A stretch of DNA of 9,777 nucleotides from DAOPXV01 sp035352535 (lineage in GTDB: Bacteria > Muiribacteriota > UBA9980). The stretch covers positions 1 through 9,777 of the forward strand of contig CAZJFS010000163.1 of NCBI GenBank assembly GCA_964545075.1, written 5' to 3'. A model generated the notes under the pieces. That model had not been told where the DNA came from and ran no database searches. It saw only the letters and a program-made list of their open reading frames with translations. Both the position numbers and the translations under genes were made by a program. Below are positions 1 through 6,625 of the stretch, in pieces (the stretch's first letter is position 1; the number at the start of each line of letters is the position of its first letter).

Positions 1-417
1 GATGTGATAAGGCTCGCCGCAGGAACCGCATACGCGGCGCCCGGAAAGACGCTTTATAAGCTCTTCCTCAGGCACCTCGATGCATATGCACGCGTCAAGT
101 TTTAAAGACATCTTTTTCAAAAGCCCGTCAAGAGCGTCGGCTTGCGCCACCGTTCTCGGAAAGCCGTCGAGTATGAAACCGTTTTTGCAATCCGGCTTCG
201 CAAGGCGGCTTTCAATCATGGAAATTATAACGTCATCCGGTACAAGAAGCCCCTTCTCCATGAAGGATTTTGCGTTTTTTCCAAGCTCCGTTCCGGTTTT
301 AACATTTTCGCGGAGGATATCGCCCGTTGATATCTGGACAATGTGGTATTTATCAATTAACAGTTTGGCCTGAGTGCCTTTGCCGGCGCCGGGGGCGCCA
401 AGTAGTATAAACCTCAT
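1..417 (-). CDS. adk: Adenylate kinase, 3'-truncated by window edge (139 codons visible)
   Basis: Adenylate kinase interconverts ATP + AMP and 2 ADP in the cytoplasm. The visible protein begins MRFILLGAPGAGKGT. Its P-loop GAPGAGKGT (residues 7-15) binds ATP phosphates. The AMP-domain signature STGDILRENV follows, and DGFPRT (84-89) carries the conserved arginine. The sequence ends inside the LID domain at RRVCGSCGEPYHI. The CxxC pair (C130, C133) indicates the zinc-binding LID type, whose second Cys pair would lie beyond the window. The ATG at 415-417 is preceded by GGAGG five bases upstream. secY ends 13 nt before it, and secY-adk is a common bacterial order, so it is probably co-transcribed with the ribosomal genes. 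The frame is open to base 1, so truncation is by the window only. Identification is secure. Confidence 0.97.
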   Translation of the reverse strand, partial: MRFILLGAPGAGKGTQAKLLIDKYHIVQISTGDILRENVKTGTELGKNAKSFMEKGLLVPDDVIISMIESRLAKPDCKNGFILDGFPRTVAQADALDGLLKKMSLKLDACICIEVPEEELIKRLSGRRVCGSCGEPYHI

Positions 418-430
418 TATATCCTCCGAA

Positions 431-1771
431 TTACCTGAACAACTTGCTTTTTTTCTTAAGGAATCCATCATAGTTTCTGGTTACCAGATGTGATTCCAGC
501 TGTTTCATTGTGTCGAGACCGACGCCAACGACGATCAAAAGCGCGGTGCCGCCAAAATAGAACGGAACCTTGGCCATTGTCATCATGATGTTCGGAATGA
601 CGGCTATTATAGCCAAAAATATCGAACCTACAAGCGTAACGCGTATCAACGTACGATCGATATATTCGGCCGTAGGCCTTCCGGAACGAACTCCCGGAAT
701 GAATCCGCCGTATTTCTTCATATTATCCGCAAGATCCTTCGGGTTGAAGGTTATGGCGGTGTAGAAATACGAGAAGAATATTATCATAAGACAATAAAGG
801 AACATGTAGAACCAGTGCGAAGGCGCGAGGATCGTATTGATGAATCCCGTTAACTTTCCTATTATTGAGTCCATCGAAAAATAGTTCGCGAAGAAATTGG
901 TGATAAGACCGGGGAACAATAATATCGACGAAGCGAATATTATCGGAATAACTCCCGCCTGGTTAACGCGCAGAGGAATATAAGTGTTCTGCCCGCCGTA
1001 AACCCTCTTACCGACAACGCGTTTCGCGTACTGAACGGGGATCTTGCGCACGCCGTCCTGGATCCAGATAACGGCTGCCGTGACAGCAATGACGAATAAA
1101 AGTATTAGAATGATCCTTGGATAGAAAAGCGCGTCGCCTTCGAAAACGCGGTATGTCTGAACAATAGCCGAAGGAAGCGAAGCGACGATACCGACGAATA
1201 TAAGCAGGGATATACCATTTCCTATACCCTTCTCGGTTATCTTTTCACCCAGCCACATTATAAAGGCCGTTCCGGCTGTAAGCGTCAACATCGTAAGTAT
1301 CGAAAAGCGCGCAAAATGCGCCTTCATATCGGGAGTGAGAACGCCCTGACCGCCGCCGGCGTTAGCGAGCATGAAGCTCATGCCGAAAGCCTGGAGAGCG
1401 CCTATTAATATAGTTCCGTACCTTGTGTACTGGCTGATCTTCTGTCTGCCTTCCGTACCTTCTTTGGCGAGTTTTTCAAGATAAGGCACGACATAAACCA
1501 GAAGCTGCATTATGATCGACGCGTTAATGTAGGGAGCGATGCCGAGAGCGAATATGGAAAAACGCTTGAGCGCGCCGCCCGAAAACATGTCGAGAAACCC
1601 AAGGATACCGCCGGAGCCCTGCGCTTTAAAGTAATGCGCAAGTGCCGCCGAGTCTATACCGGGGGTCGGAATATGTGAACCCAACCTGTAAACTGCGATC
1701 ATGGCAAGCGTAAAAAGTATTCGGTTGCGCAGTTCTCCTATTCTGAAAGAATCTCTTAATGTGCCTATCAA
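431..1771 (-). CDS. secY: Preprotein translocase subunit SecY (TTG start)
   Basis: SecY is the pore-forming subunit of the SecYEG inner-membrane translocon. The 446-aa length fits the family, and hydrophobic segments consistent with ten transmembrane helices are spread through it (for example about 17-36, 71-98, 117-135, 154-173, 184-203, 217-237, 273-294, 319-341, 376-395, 404-420). Recognisable family motifs are KEGTEGRQKISQYTRYGT (103-120), GEKITEKGIGNGISLL (175-190), the cytoplasmic loop KRVVGKRVYGGQNTYIPL, and NPKDLADNMKKYGGFIPG (343-360). The start is TTG, directly abutting the rplO TAG stop. GAGGTGA lies five bases upstream inside the rplO end, and MIGTLRDSFRI aligns with typical SecY N termini, so the TTG choice is well supported. 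Zero spacing suggests translational coupling to rplO. It ends with TAA 13 nt before adk. Confidence 0.97.
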   Translation of the reverse strand: MIGTLRDSFRIGELRNRILFTLAMIAVYRLGSHIPTPGIDSAALAHYFKAQGSGGILGFLDMFSGGALKRFSIFALGIAPYINASIIMQLLVYVVPYLEKLAKEGTEGRQKISQYTRYGTILIGALQAFGMSFMLANAGGGQGVLTPDMKAHFARFSILTMLTLTAGTAFIMWLGEKITEKGIGNGISLLIFVGIVASLPSAIVQTYRVFEGDALFYPRIILILLFVIAVTAAVIWIQDGVRKIPVQYAKRVVGKRVYGGQNTYIPLRVNQAGVIPIIFASSILLFPGLITNFFANYFSMDSIIGKLTGFINTILAPSHWFYMFLYCLMIIFFSYFYTAITFNPKDLADNMKKYGGFIPGVRSGRPTAEYIDRTLIRVTLVGSIFLAIIAVIPNIMMTMAKVPFYFGGTALLIVVGVGLDTMKQLESHLVTRNYDGFLKKKSKLFR

Positions 1772-2215
1772 CTATATCACCTCGATAGTGCCGCCTGCTG
1801 CCTTTATTTTTTCTTCAGCCGTTTTTGTAAACTTGTTAGCAACAAACGACAATTTCTTCTGGAGATCGCCATCGCCAAGTATCTTTATCCCGCCGTTCTG
1901 ACGGCCTGAAATGATACCGTTTTCAACCAAAAGCTTCATATCGACCTTGGTGCCGTTCTCAAACCTGTTAAGGTCGGAAAGGTTAACGCAGTCGAACCTT
2001 ACACGGAACGGATGATTTTTGAAACCGCGTTTAGGGATTCTGCGGACGAGGGGCATCTGGCCGCCTTCAAATCCGTATCTTACGTGGTTACGGGCTAACT
2101 GGCCTTTTTCGCCTCTGCCGCCTGTTTTGCCGGCGCCGGAAGCCTGACCGCGACCGCGTCTGAATATGTCCTTGCGGGCTCCTTTATTGACTTCAAGATT
2201 ATTAAGTGTATACAC
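1772..2215 (-). CDS. rplO: 50S ribosomal protein L15 (GTG start)
   Basis: L15 is a late-assembling 50S protein with a long basic, glycine-rich arm that threads into 23S rRNA. Starting at GTG 2213-2215 the protein is 147 aa, normal for the family, and begins (V/M)YTLNNLEVNKGARK. The arm contains RRGRGQASGAGKTGGRGEKGQ, followed by GFEGGQMPLVRRIPKRGF, the family's most conserved block. The C-terminal domain ends ...AAGGTIEVI. The frame also stays open to a TTG at 2257, which would add 14 residues (acidic, not L15-like). That start would overlap rpmD. A perfect GAGGAGGA site seven bases before the GTG argues for the shorter protein. It abuts secY with no gap. Confidence 0.95.
   Translation of the reverse strand: MYTLNNLEVNKGARKDIFRRGRGQASGAGKTGGRGEKGQLARNHVRYGFEGGQMPLVRRIPKRGFKNHPFRVRFDCVNLSDLNRFENGTKVDMKLLVENGIISGRQNGGIKILGDGDLQKKLSFVANKFTKTAEEKIKAAGGTIEVI
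1777..1783 (-). promoter_or_regulatory. secY ribosome binding site inside the rplO 3' end
   Basis: On the minus strand GAGGTGA is followed by TATAG and then TTG. The TAG is the rplO stop codon and the TTG follows it at once. This site decides the non-ATG secY start and implies that ribosomes finishing rplO can reinitiate on secY. Confidence 0.75.
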
Positions 2216-2222
2216 GTTTAAA

Positions 2223-2230
2223 TCCTCCTC
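2223..2230 (-). promoter_or_regulatory. rplO ribosome binding site supporting the GTG start
   Basis: GAGGAGGA on the minus strand lies seven bases upstream of GTG 2215. It falls in the 31-nt gap after the rpmD stop. A start at 2257 would place this site inside the coding sequence, so it discriminates between the two possible starts. Confidence 0.8.
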
Positions 2231-2246
2231 AAACTCAAAATCGATG

Positions 2247-2432
2247 TTATGCTTCAACCTCTTCGACTCTCAAAAGATGGCTGACCTTGAATATCATTCC
2301 GCGGATAGCGGGATTATCAGGGTGCACTTTTGATGAATCGGGCTTGCCGAGGCCGAGAGCTTTTACAACGAGCCTGGCTCTTTCCTGGCAGTTCGTTATG
2401 CCGCCTTTTAATGTAACTTTAAGTTTCTTCAT
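2247..2432 (-). CDS. rpmD: 50S ribosomal protein L30
   Basis: L30 is a small globular 50S protein on the solvent side of the subunit. The 61-aa product has the full family pattern: MKKLKVTLKGG at the N terminus, RARLVVKALGLGK in the middle and NPAIRGMIFKVSHLLRVEE near the C terminus. The ATG at 2430-2432 is preceded by AAGGGAG about ten bases upstream, in a 16-nt gap after rpsE. L30 is absent from some bacteria. Here it is intact in its usual slot between rpsE and rplO. Confidence 0.94.
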   Translation of the reverse strand: MKKLKVTLKGGITNCQERARLVVKALGLGKPDSSKVHPDNPAIRGMIFKVSHLLRVEEVEA

Positions 2433-2448
2433 TTTGTTTTACGCTCCC

Positions 2449-2988
2449 TTATTCACTGGTTTCATCGTCTGTTTTGAGGCGAAGCTTCGCATATTGTTCG
2501 GGATCTCTCAGGTTTTTAAGGGCTTCGATAGTGGCCTTAACAACGTTTACCGAGTTGGACGAACCGAGAGATTTGCTCAATATGTTCTTTATTCCGGCGA
2601 GCTCAACGACCGCGCGAACCGCGCCGCCGGCGATAACTCCGGTACCATCTGATGCGGGTTTCAAGAAAACTTTCCCCGCGCCGAATTCGCCGATAACCTC
2701 GTGAGGTATCGTCGTGGCTTTCAAAGGCACTTTGAACATGGCCTTTTTAGCGGCCTGTATGCCTTTATGCATTGCGTCGGGAACTTCATTCGCTTTACCG
2801 AGGCCCACGCCTACGCGGCCTTTGCCATCGCCAACAGCGACAAGCGCGGAGAAGCTGAATCTGCGTCCGCCCTTAACAACCTTGGCGACGCGCCTTATTT
2901 TAATGACCTTTTCACGAAATTCCGGAGCTTCAACCGGTCCGGTTGATTTCCTGGGGTCTCTTCCTCTTCTAGGAGCTCTATTTTCCAT
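2449..2988 (-). CDS. rpsE: 30S ribosomal protein S5
   Basis: S5 sits at the mRNA entry side of the 30S body and contributes to decoding fidelity. The 179-aa protein opens with a basic tail (MENRAPRRGRDPRKS). The double-stranded-RNA-binding-like N domain follows, with VIKIRRVAKVVKGGRRFSFS and GDGKGRVGVGLGKANEVPDA. The C domain contains GTGVIAGGAVRAVVELAGIK and NVVKATIEALKNLRDPE. Length and motifs are typical. The ATG 2986-2988 has GGAGGT nine bases upstream. It follows rplR by 39 nt and precedes rpmD by 16 nt. Confidence 0.96.
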   Translation of the reverse strand: MENRAPRRGRDPRKSTGPVEAPEFREKVIKIRRVAKVVKGGRRFSFSALVAVGDGKGRVGVGLGKANEVPDAMHKGIQAAKKAMFKVPLKATTIPHEVIGEFGAGKVFLKPASDGTGVIAGGAVRAVVELAGIKNILSKSLGSSNSVNVVKATIEALKNLRDPEQYAKLRLKTDDETSE

Positions 2989-3027
2989 CCTGTTAATACC
3001 TCCAACTTTCGATTCGTAAGTATGATG

Positions 3028-3408
3028 TTAGAATTTGAGGCCTGCTGCACGGGCTGCATCGGCGAGAGCCTTGATGCGGCCGGTATAGAGGTTTCCACCA
3101 CGGTCAAACGCTATGGTTTCGATCTTGTGGGTTTTAGCGCGCTCGGCGATAACTTTGCCGATATATTTAGCGGCTTCCACGCCGTCAGTGGATTTGTTAG
3201 CCGTTTTCATAGCCGCTTTTACTTCTTTTTCATAAGTCGAGGCGGCTAAAAGCGTCTTTCCGGTAATGTCATTTATAACCTGGACCGATATGTGTTTCAG
3301 GCTTCTGAAAACAACCAGTCTGGGCATGCTATCGGTGCCGGTTATTATCTTTCTGGTATGAAAGTGACGGGTCTTTCTCATTTCTTTGCGATTAATTTTA
3401 TTAAACAT
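3028..3408 (-). CDS. rplR: 50S ribosomal protein L18
   Basis: L18 binds 5S rRNA together with L5 in the central protuberance. The 126-aa product shows the family order. A basic N-terminal tail (MFNKINRKEMRKTRHFHTRK) is followed by MPRLVVFRSLKHISVQVINDITGKTL, then KYIGKVIAERAKTHKIETIAFDRGG and the terminal YTGRIKALADAARAAGLKF. The tail reads TRHFHTRK where most relatives have a more arginine-rich stretch, but the fold motifs are intact. The ATG is preceded by a purine-rich AAGGGGGAG. It sits between rplF (37-nt gap) and rpsE (39-nt gap), the usual spc position. Confidence 0.95.
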   Translation of the reverse strand: MFNKINRKEMRKTRHFHTRKIITGTDSMPRLVVFRSLKHISVQVINDITGKTLLAASTYEKEVKAAMKTANKSTDGVEAAKYIGKVIAERAKTHKIETIAFDRGGNLYTGRIKALADAARAAGLKF

Positions 3409-3445
3409 TTCTGTTCTTCTCCCCCTTGAGATTAGTTATCGAGAA

Positions 3446-3985
3446 TTACTTACCGCGTTTTCCGACCTTACGCTGTACGGTTTCGGTGGAATATTTAATA
3501 CCTTTACCCTTGTAAGGTTCGGGTTCTTTAGCTCCGCGAACGTTAGCCGCAATCTGTCCAACGAGCTCGTTATCGATGCCCTTGATTTTGATGACGGTTT
3601 CTTTCTCAAGCTCAAATTTTATGCCCTCTGGCGCGGTAAACTCAACCGGGTGTGTATATCCGACGTTAAGAACAAGTTTTTTTCCGCCTTCGAGTTTGCC
3701 TTTATAGCCGGTTCCGGAAATTTCGAGCGTCTTCTCAAAGCCTTTGGTGACTCCGGTTACCATATTGTTGATAAGGGAGCGAACGAGGCCGTGAAGGCTG
3801 CGTTCAGCGGGAAGGTCCGAATGTCTCTTGACATGGATCTGGTCCTTGTCGATAACTACGTCTATATGAGGATGCAGTTCTCTATCGAGATGTCCGAGAG
3901 GTCCTTTTACCGTGATATGGTGGCCGTTGAGTTTGATTTCGACGCCCTTGGGAATAATTATGACTTTTTTGCCTATACGTGACAT
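3446..3985 (-). CDS. rplF: 50S ribosomal protein L6
   Basis: L6 lies near the factor-binding site and the sarcin-ricin loop of the 50S subunit. The 179-aa length matches the family's two tandem L6 domains. Diagnostic segments are MSRIGKKVIIIPKGV at the start, KGPLGHL around residue 30, TRGL-like HGLVRSLINNMVTGVTKGFEK in the middle, and EPEPYKGKGIKYSTETV near the C terminus. It ends in the usual basic RKVGKRGK. The ATG at 3983-3985 has an excellent AGGAGGAG site six bases upstream, within the 15-nt gap after rpsH. Confidence 0.96.
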   Translation of the reverse strand: MSRIGKKVIIIPKGVEIKLNGHHITVKGPLGHLDRELHPHIDVVIDKDQIHVKRHSDLPAERSLHGLVRSLINNMVTGVTKGFEKTLEISGTGYKGKLEGGKKLVLNVGYTHPVEFTAPEGIKFELEKETVIKIKGIDNELVGQIAANVRGAKEPEPYKGKGIKYSTETVQRKVGKRGK

Positions 3986-4000
3986 TTACTACTCCTCCTT

Positions 4001-4399
4001 CTACCAAACATAACAAAGTATTTCGCCGCCGACGTTGAGTTCGCGGGAGTGTTTGTCCGTTACGATGCCCTTCGGGGTCGATAATATGGCTATGCCGAGG
4101 CCGCCGAGAACTTTAGGAATATTATCCTTCGAAACATAGACGCGGAGTCCGGGTTTCGATATTCTTCTGAGGCCGGTTATAACTTTCTCACGGCTTTTTG
4201 TATATTTCATGAATATACGAAGCGTGCCCTTTGAATCGGATTTTAAATATTTGAAATCTCTAATATATCCTTCATTCTTCAAAACCTTGGTTATTTCTTT
4301 TTTCACGTTTGAAGCAGGAACATCAACAACTTCGTGGAGCGCGCGATTGGCGTTCCTTATTTTTGTCAGCATGTCAGCGATGGGATCTGTTGTGCTCAT
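4001..4399 (-). CDS. rpsH: 30S ribosomal protein S8
   Basis: S8 is a primary 16S rRNA-binding protein needed for assembly of the 30S central domain. In Escherichia coli it also represses the spc operon; whether that happens here cannot be read from the sequence. The 132-aa product begins MSTTDPIADMLTKIRNANRA, a near-consensus S8 N terminus. The C-terminal domain has STPKGIVTDKHSRELNVGGEILCYVW, including the rRNA-contacting S-T-x-G motif and the canonical C-terminal VGGEILCYVW. Its AGGAGGT site lies about 11 bases before the ATG, a little longer than for its neighbours. The 61-nt gap to rpsZ is the second largest in the window. Confidence 0.96.
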   Translation of the reverse strand: MSTTDPIADMLTKIRNANRALHEVVDVPASNVKKEITKVLKNEGYIRDFKYLKSDSKGTLRIFMKYTKSREKVITGLRRISKPGLRVYVSKDNIPKVLGGLGIAILSTPKGIVTDKHSRELNVGGEILCYVW

Positions 4400-4460
4400 T
4401 TATCTTTATAACCTCCTTAACTAATTCCTTGTGTCGTTATGTGCAACCGGTTCGTCGATT

Positions 4461-4646
4461 CTACCAGGACGATTTGATTACGCCGGGTACTTCGCCGCGG
4501 TTTGCGTACATTCTAAAGCAGATACGGCACATACCGAACTTTCTGATGTATGAACGTGGGCGTCCGCAAACTTTGCAGCGATTGTATTCGCGAACACCAT
4601 ATTTCTGCGTTCTAGCGCATTTTACCTTCAATGAAGTTTTTGCCAT
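4461..4646 (-). CDS. rpsZ: 30S ribosomal protein S14, zinc-binding (type Z)
   Basis: S14 helps shape the head of the 30S subunit near the A site. This is the short zinc form: 61 aa beginning MAKTSLKVKCARTQKYGVREY. Two cysteine pairs, C24-x2-C27 (CKVC) and C40-x2-C43 (CRIC), would bind Zn2+. The C terminus GEVPGVIKSSW is a family hallmark. The zinc-free paralogue is roughly 90-100 aa, so the two cannot be confused. Bacteria that carry both forms often de-repress the zinc-free copy under zinc starvation; no second copy is in this window. AGGAGG lies five bases before the ATG. Confidence 0.97.
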   Translation of the reverse strand: MAKTSLKVKCARTQKYGVREYNRCKVCGRPRSYIRKFGMCRICFRMYANRGEVPGVIKSSW

Positions 4647-4683
4647 TTTTTCCTCCTAGTGTAAGTATGCGAGTAACTCGATG

Positions 4684-5346
4684 CTATTGCCTGAAAGGCA
4701 TTCCGAGTTCTTTTAAAAGCTGCAACGCTTCGTTGTCATTCTTTGCCGTGGTAGTGAAACAAACGTTCATACCGACTACTTTTTCAACTTTGTCTATCGA
4801 TATTTCGGGGAATATCGTCTGTTCTTTCATGCCGAGGGTATAATTGCCGCGACCGTCGAAAGATTTGGGTGATACGCCTCTGAAATCGCGCATACGCGGA
4901 AGAACTATGTTGAAAAGTTTGTCAAGGAACATAAACATTCTGTTGCTGCGCAGAGTTACCGTAACACCGATCGGAAGCCCTGATCTGAGTTTGAAGTTCG
5001 AGATCGATTTTTTCGCTTTCGTTACAACGACCTTCTGACCAACGATAGCGGTAAGTTCAGTTACGGCGTTATCGATGAGCTTCGGGTTCTGTGTAGCGAG
5101 TCCGAGACCGATGTTTATCGTTACTTTTTCAAGTTTAGGAACTTCCATGACGTTCTTGAAATTGAAATGTTTCATCAAATTCGGAACGACTTTTTCCTTG
5201 TAAGCCAGGCGAAGTCTTGAAGGCACTGCAGGAGCGCGTTTCTCGGCTTTTTCGCCTTTTTCATGCTTTTCGGGCTTTGCCTGTTTTTCGGCTTTTTCTT
5301 TTATCTGTTTTTCTTGCTTCGTCAGCTTTTCTGATTTCTCAGCCAT
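4684..5346 (-). CDS. rplE: 50S ribosomal protein L5 with Lys/Glu-rich N-terminal extension
   Basis: L5 binds 5S rRNA in the central protuberance and contacts the P-site tRNA and the 30S head. The core starts near residue 43 (SRLRLAYKEKVVPNLMKHF) and is standard: NVMEVPKLEKVTINIGLG, the AKKSISNFKLRSGLPIGV block, LRSNRMFMFLDKL, and RDFRGVSPKSFDGRGNY. The C terminus is LLKELGMPF. At 220 aa it is about 40 residues longer than usual. The surplus is an N-terminal tract of X-E-K tripeptides (residues 2-36). The ATG at 5344-5346 has AGGAGG six bases upstream and no comparable site precedes the core, so the extension is probably translated. It sits 18 nt after rplX. Confidence 0.96.
   Translation of the reverse strand: MAEKSEKLTKQEKQIKEKAEKQAKPEKHEKGEKAEKRAPAVPSRLRLAYKEKVVPNLMKHFNFKNVMEVPKLEKVTINIGLGLATQNPKLIDNAVTELTAIVGQKVVVTKAKKSISNFKLRSGLPIGVTVTLRSNRMFMFLDKLFNIVLPRMRDFRGVSPKSFDGRGNYTLGMKEQTIFPEISIDKVEKVVGMNVCFTTTAKNDNEALQLLKELGMPFRQ
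5239..5343 (-). repeat. Degenerate 9-bp tandem repeat encoding X-E-K tripeptides in rplE
   Basis: Codons 2-36 of rplE form about twelve consecutive units of the type NNN-GAA-AAA. The protein reads AEK, SEK, LTK, QEK, QIK, EK, AEK, QAK, PEK, HEK, GEK, AEK. Lysine falls at residues 4, 7, 10, 13, 16 and then 18, 21, 24, 27, 30, 33, 36, a strict period of three broken by one two-residue unit. Nine of the twelve units contain Glu before Lys. Synonymous variation (GAG/GAA, AAA/AAG) shows the repeat is old enough to have drifted. Confidence 0.8.
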
Positions 5347-5352
5347 TGTTTT

Positions 5353-5358
5353 CCTCCT
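5353..5358 (-). promoter_or_regulatory. rplE ribosome binding site supporting the extended start
   Basis: AGGAGG on the minus strand lies six bases before ATG 5346, in the 18-nt gap after rplX. It supports translation of the unusual N-terminal extension of L5. Confidence 0.8.
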
Positions 5359-5364
5359 GAATGA

Positions 5365-5712
5365 CTATATTTGATCAAGCATTTCGCTACATTTTTTGCA
5401 GCTTCTGGCTTTTCTGGTGTTCTTGCCCTCGCCCTTTACGATATGAGCTATTCTTGTAGGCTTAGAGCATTTCGGGCATATAAGCATTACTTTCGAAGCG
5501 AATATTGGTGTTTCGCGTTCAATAATGCCGCCTTTCTGCATTTTCTGATTCGGTCTCTGGTGCTTTTTCAAGAGGTTTATGCCTTCTATTATAAGCTTGC
5601 CGTTGTCCCTGTTAACAGAGAGGACTTTACCCTGTTTTCCTTCGTCTTTGCCGCACATTACGCGAACAAAATCGCCTTTTTTTATTTCAGTGCTAGTTTT
5701 TACGTCTGACAT
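5365..5712 (-). CDS. rplX: 50S ribosomal protein L24 with Cys4 zinc-ribbon tail
   Basis: L24 initiates 50S assembly by binding domain I of 23S rRNA and lies near the exit of the peptide tunnel. The KOW domain occupies roughly residues 11-45 (IKKGDFVRVMCGKDEGKQGK, then VNRDNGKLIIEGINLLKKH). QGGI-type KGGIIERETPIFASKVML follows. The C terminus has CPKC (79-82) and CKKC (105-108), a likely zinc ribbon also found in L24 of many other bacteria. Total length is 115 aa. The ATG at 5710-5712 has GGGAGGG about 11 bases upstream, in the 18-nt gap after rplN. The usual partner rplE follows. Confidence 0.95.
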   Translation of the reverse strand: MSDVKTSTEIKKGDFVRVMCGKDEGKQGKVLSVNRDNGKLIIEGINLLKKHQRPNQKMQKGGIIERETPIFASKVMLICPKCSKPTRIAHIVKGEGKNTRKARSCKKCSEMLDQI

Positions 5713-5730
5713 CGCTTGTATTACCCTCCC

Positions 5731-6099
5731 TTATATAACTTCCGGAGCGAGAGACACTATTTTCAGAAATTCCTTGTCACGGAGTTCTCTTGCGACAGGC
5801 CCGAAAATACGAGTGCCACGCGGTTCTTTATCATCTTTTATTATTACCGCGGCGTTGTCGTCAAAGCGGATATAGGAGCCGTCGTTCCTCTTGATCTCTT
5901 TGGCTGTGCGCACGATAACTGCAAGGCATACTTCGCCTTTTTTTACTACGCCGTTCGGCTGAGCGTCTTTTACGACAACTTTTATTATATCGCCGATAGA
6001 AGCGTATCTTCTTTTTGAACTTCCTCTGACCTGAAAACATTCAACGCGTTTAGCGCCTGAGTTGTCAGCTACGTTTAATCTGGATTCGGCCTGAATCAT
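5731..6099 (-). CDS. rplN: 50S ribosomal protein L14
   Basis: L14 forms intersubunit bridges with 16S rRNA and is a docking site for ribosome silencing factor in bacteria. The 122-aa length is exactly typical. It starts MIQAESRLNVADNSGAKRVE and continues with SIGDIIKVVVKDA and VVKKGEVCLAVIVRTAKEIKR. IRFDDNAAVIIKDDKEPRGT, RIFGPVARELRDKEFLKIVSLAPEV complete it. All the conserved blocks are present without interruption. GAGGTGA precedes the ATG (6097-6099). The 37-nt gap to rpsQ shows no structure I can support. Confidence 0.97.
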   Translation of the reverse strand: MIQAESRLNVADNSGAKRVECFQVRGSSKRRYASIGDIIKVVVKDAQPNGVVKKGEVCLAVIVRTAKEIKRNDGSYIRFDDNAAVIIKDDKEPRGTRIFGPVARELRDKEFLKIVSLAPEVI

Positions 6100-6136
6100 T
6101 CTATTTCACCTCTAGTTTAAATACTTCAACGTGTTA

Positions 6137-6400
6137 TTAGCTAGCGCTTTCGAGTATTTCAACAACTCTCCAGCATTTGTCCTTTGAAAGGGGCCGTGTT
6201 TCAGCTATCAGAACTTTGTCCCCGATCTTGCACTTGTTGTTTTCATCGTGGGCTTTCAAAGTCTTTGTTCTTTTGATGATCTTTTTATAGAGCGGGTGTG
6301 TAATGCGCTTTTCGATGGCAACTACAACTGTCTTTTGCATCTTATTCGATTTTACCACGCCTATTTTAGTTTTCTTAGCGGTTGTGCGTTCTACTGTCAC
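6137..6400 (-). CDS. rpsQ: 30S ribosomal protein S17 (GTG start)
   Basis: S17 is an OB-fold protein that binds the 5' domain of 16S rRNA early in 30S assembly. The 87-aa product has the family pattern: GVVKSNKMQKTVVVAIEKR, then HPLYKKIIKRTKTLKAHDE, CKIGDKVLIAETRPLSKDKCW and RVVEI near the end. The start is GTG at 6398-6400. AGGAGGT stands eight bases upstream and no in-frame ATG lies near the conserved N terminus, so the GTG choice is firm. It follows rpmC by 18 nt. Confidence 0.96.
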   Translation of the reverse strand: MTVERTTAKKTKIGVVKSNKMQKTVVVAIEKRITHPLYKKIIKRTKTLKAHDENNKCKIGDKVLIAETRPLSKDKCWRVVEILESAS

Positions 6401-6418
6401 TTTGCGTTACCTCCTAAA

Positions 6419-6625
6419 TTAAAGTTCGGCGTTTATTCCGCGCATTTTTTCCGTCATAACAGTGTTAACTCTTGATATATCGCGCCTGACCTGGCGGATC
6501 TTTATCGTGTTTGTGAGCTGGCCGACTACCGCCTGAAACCTCAATGTGAAAAGGTCCTGTTTGAAATCGCCGAGCTTTCTTTTTAATTCGTCTACCGTGA
6601 GTTTTCTAAGTTCTGTTGATTTCAT
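6419..6625 (-). CDS. rpmC: 50S ribosomal protein L29
   Basis: L29 is a small two-helix hairpin protein at the peptide tunnel exit, where trigger factor and SRP also dock close by. The 68-aa product reads MKSTELRKLTVDELKRKLGD, then DLFTLRFQAVVGQLTNTIKI and RQVRRDISRVNTVMTEK, the canonical L29 pattern. Its ATG overlaps the TGA of rplP by four bases (ATGA at 6622-6625), a classic translational-coupling arrangement. GAGGGTGAT within the rplP end can serve as its ribosome binding site. Confidence 0.96.
   Translation of the reverse strand: MKSTELRKLTVDELKRKLGDFKQDLFTLRFQAVVGQLTNTIKIRQVRRDISRVNTVMTEKMRGINAEL

Noticed and set aside
3386..3982. Long open frames on the plus strand, such as 3386-3982 and 2206-2652.
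   Set aside because: They lie antisense to rplF, rplO, rpmD and rpsE, whose family identity is certain. Their products show no recognisable domain and no ribosome binding site; they are shadows of the real genes.
4400..4460. 61-nt gap between rpsZ and rpsH examined for a promoter or S8 regulatory site.
   Set aside because: Only a strong AGGAGGT site and a small AACCGGTT palindrome were seen. No convincing promoter or S8-like structure could be supported.
4668..4682. Short palindrome CGAGTTACTCG just after the rplE stop.
   Set aside because: Only five pairs around a single-base centre, with no T-run. It is too short to call a terminator or operator.
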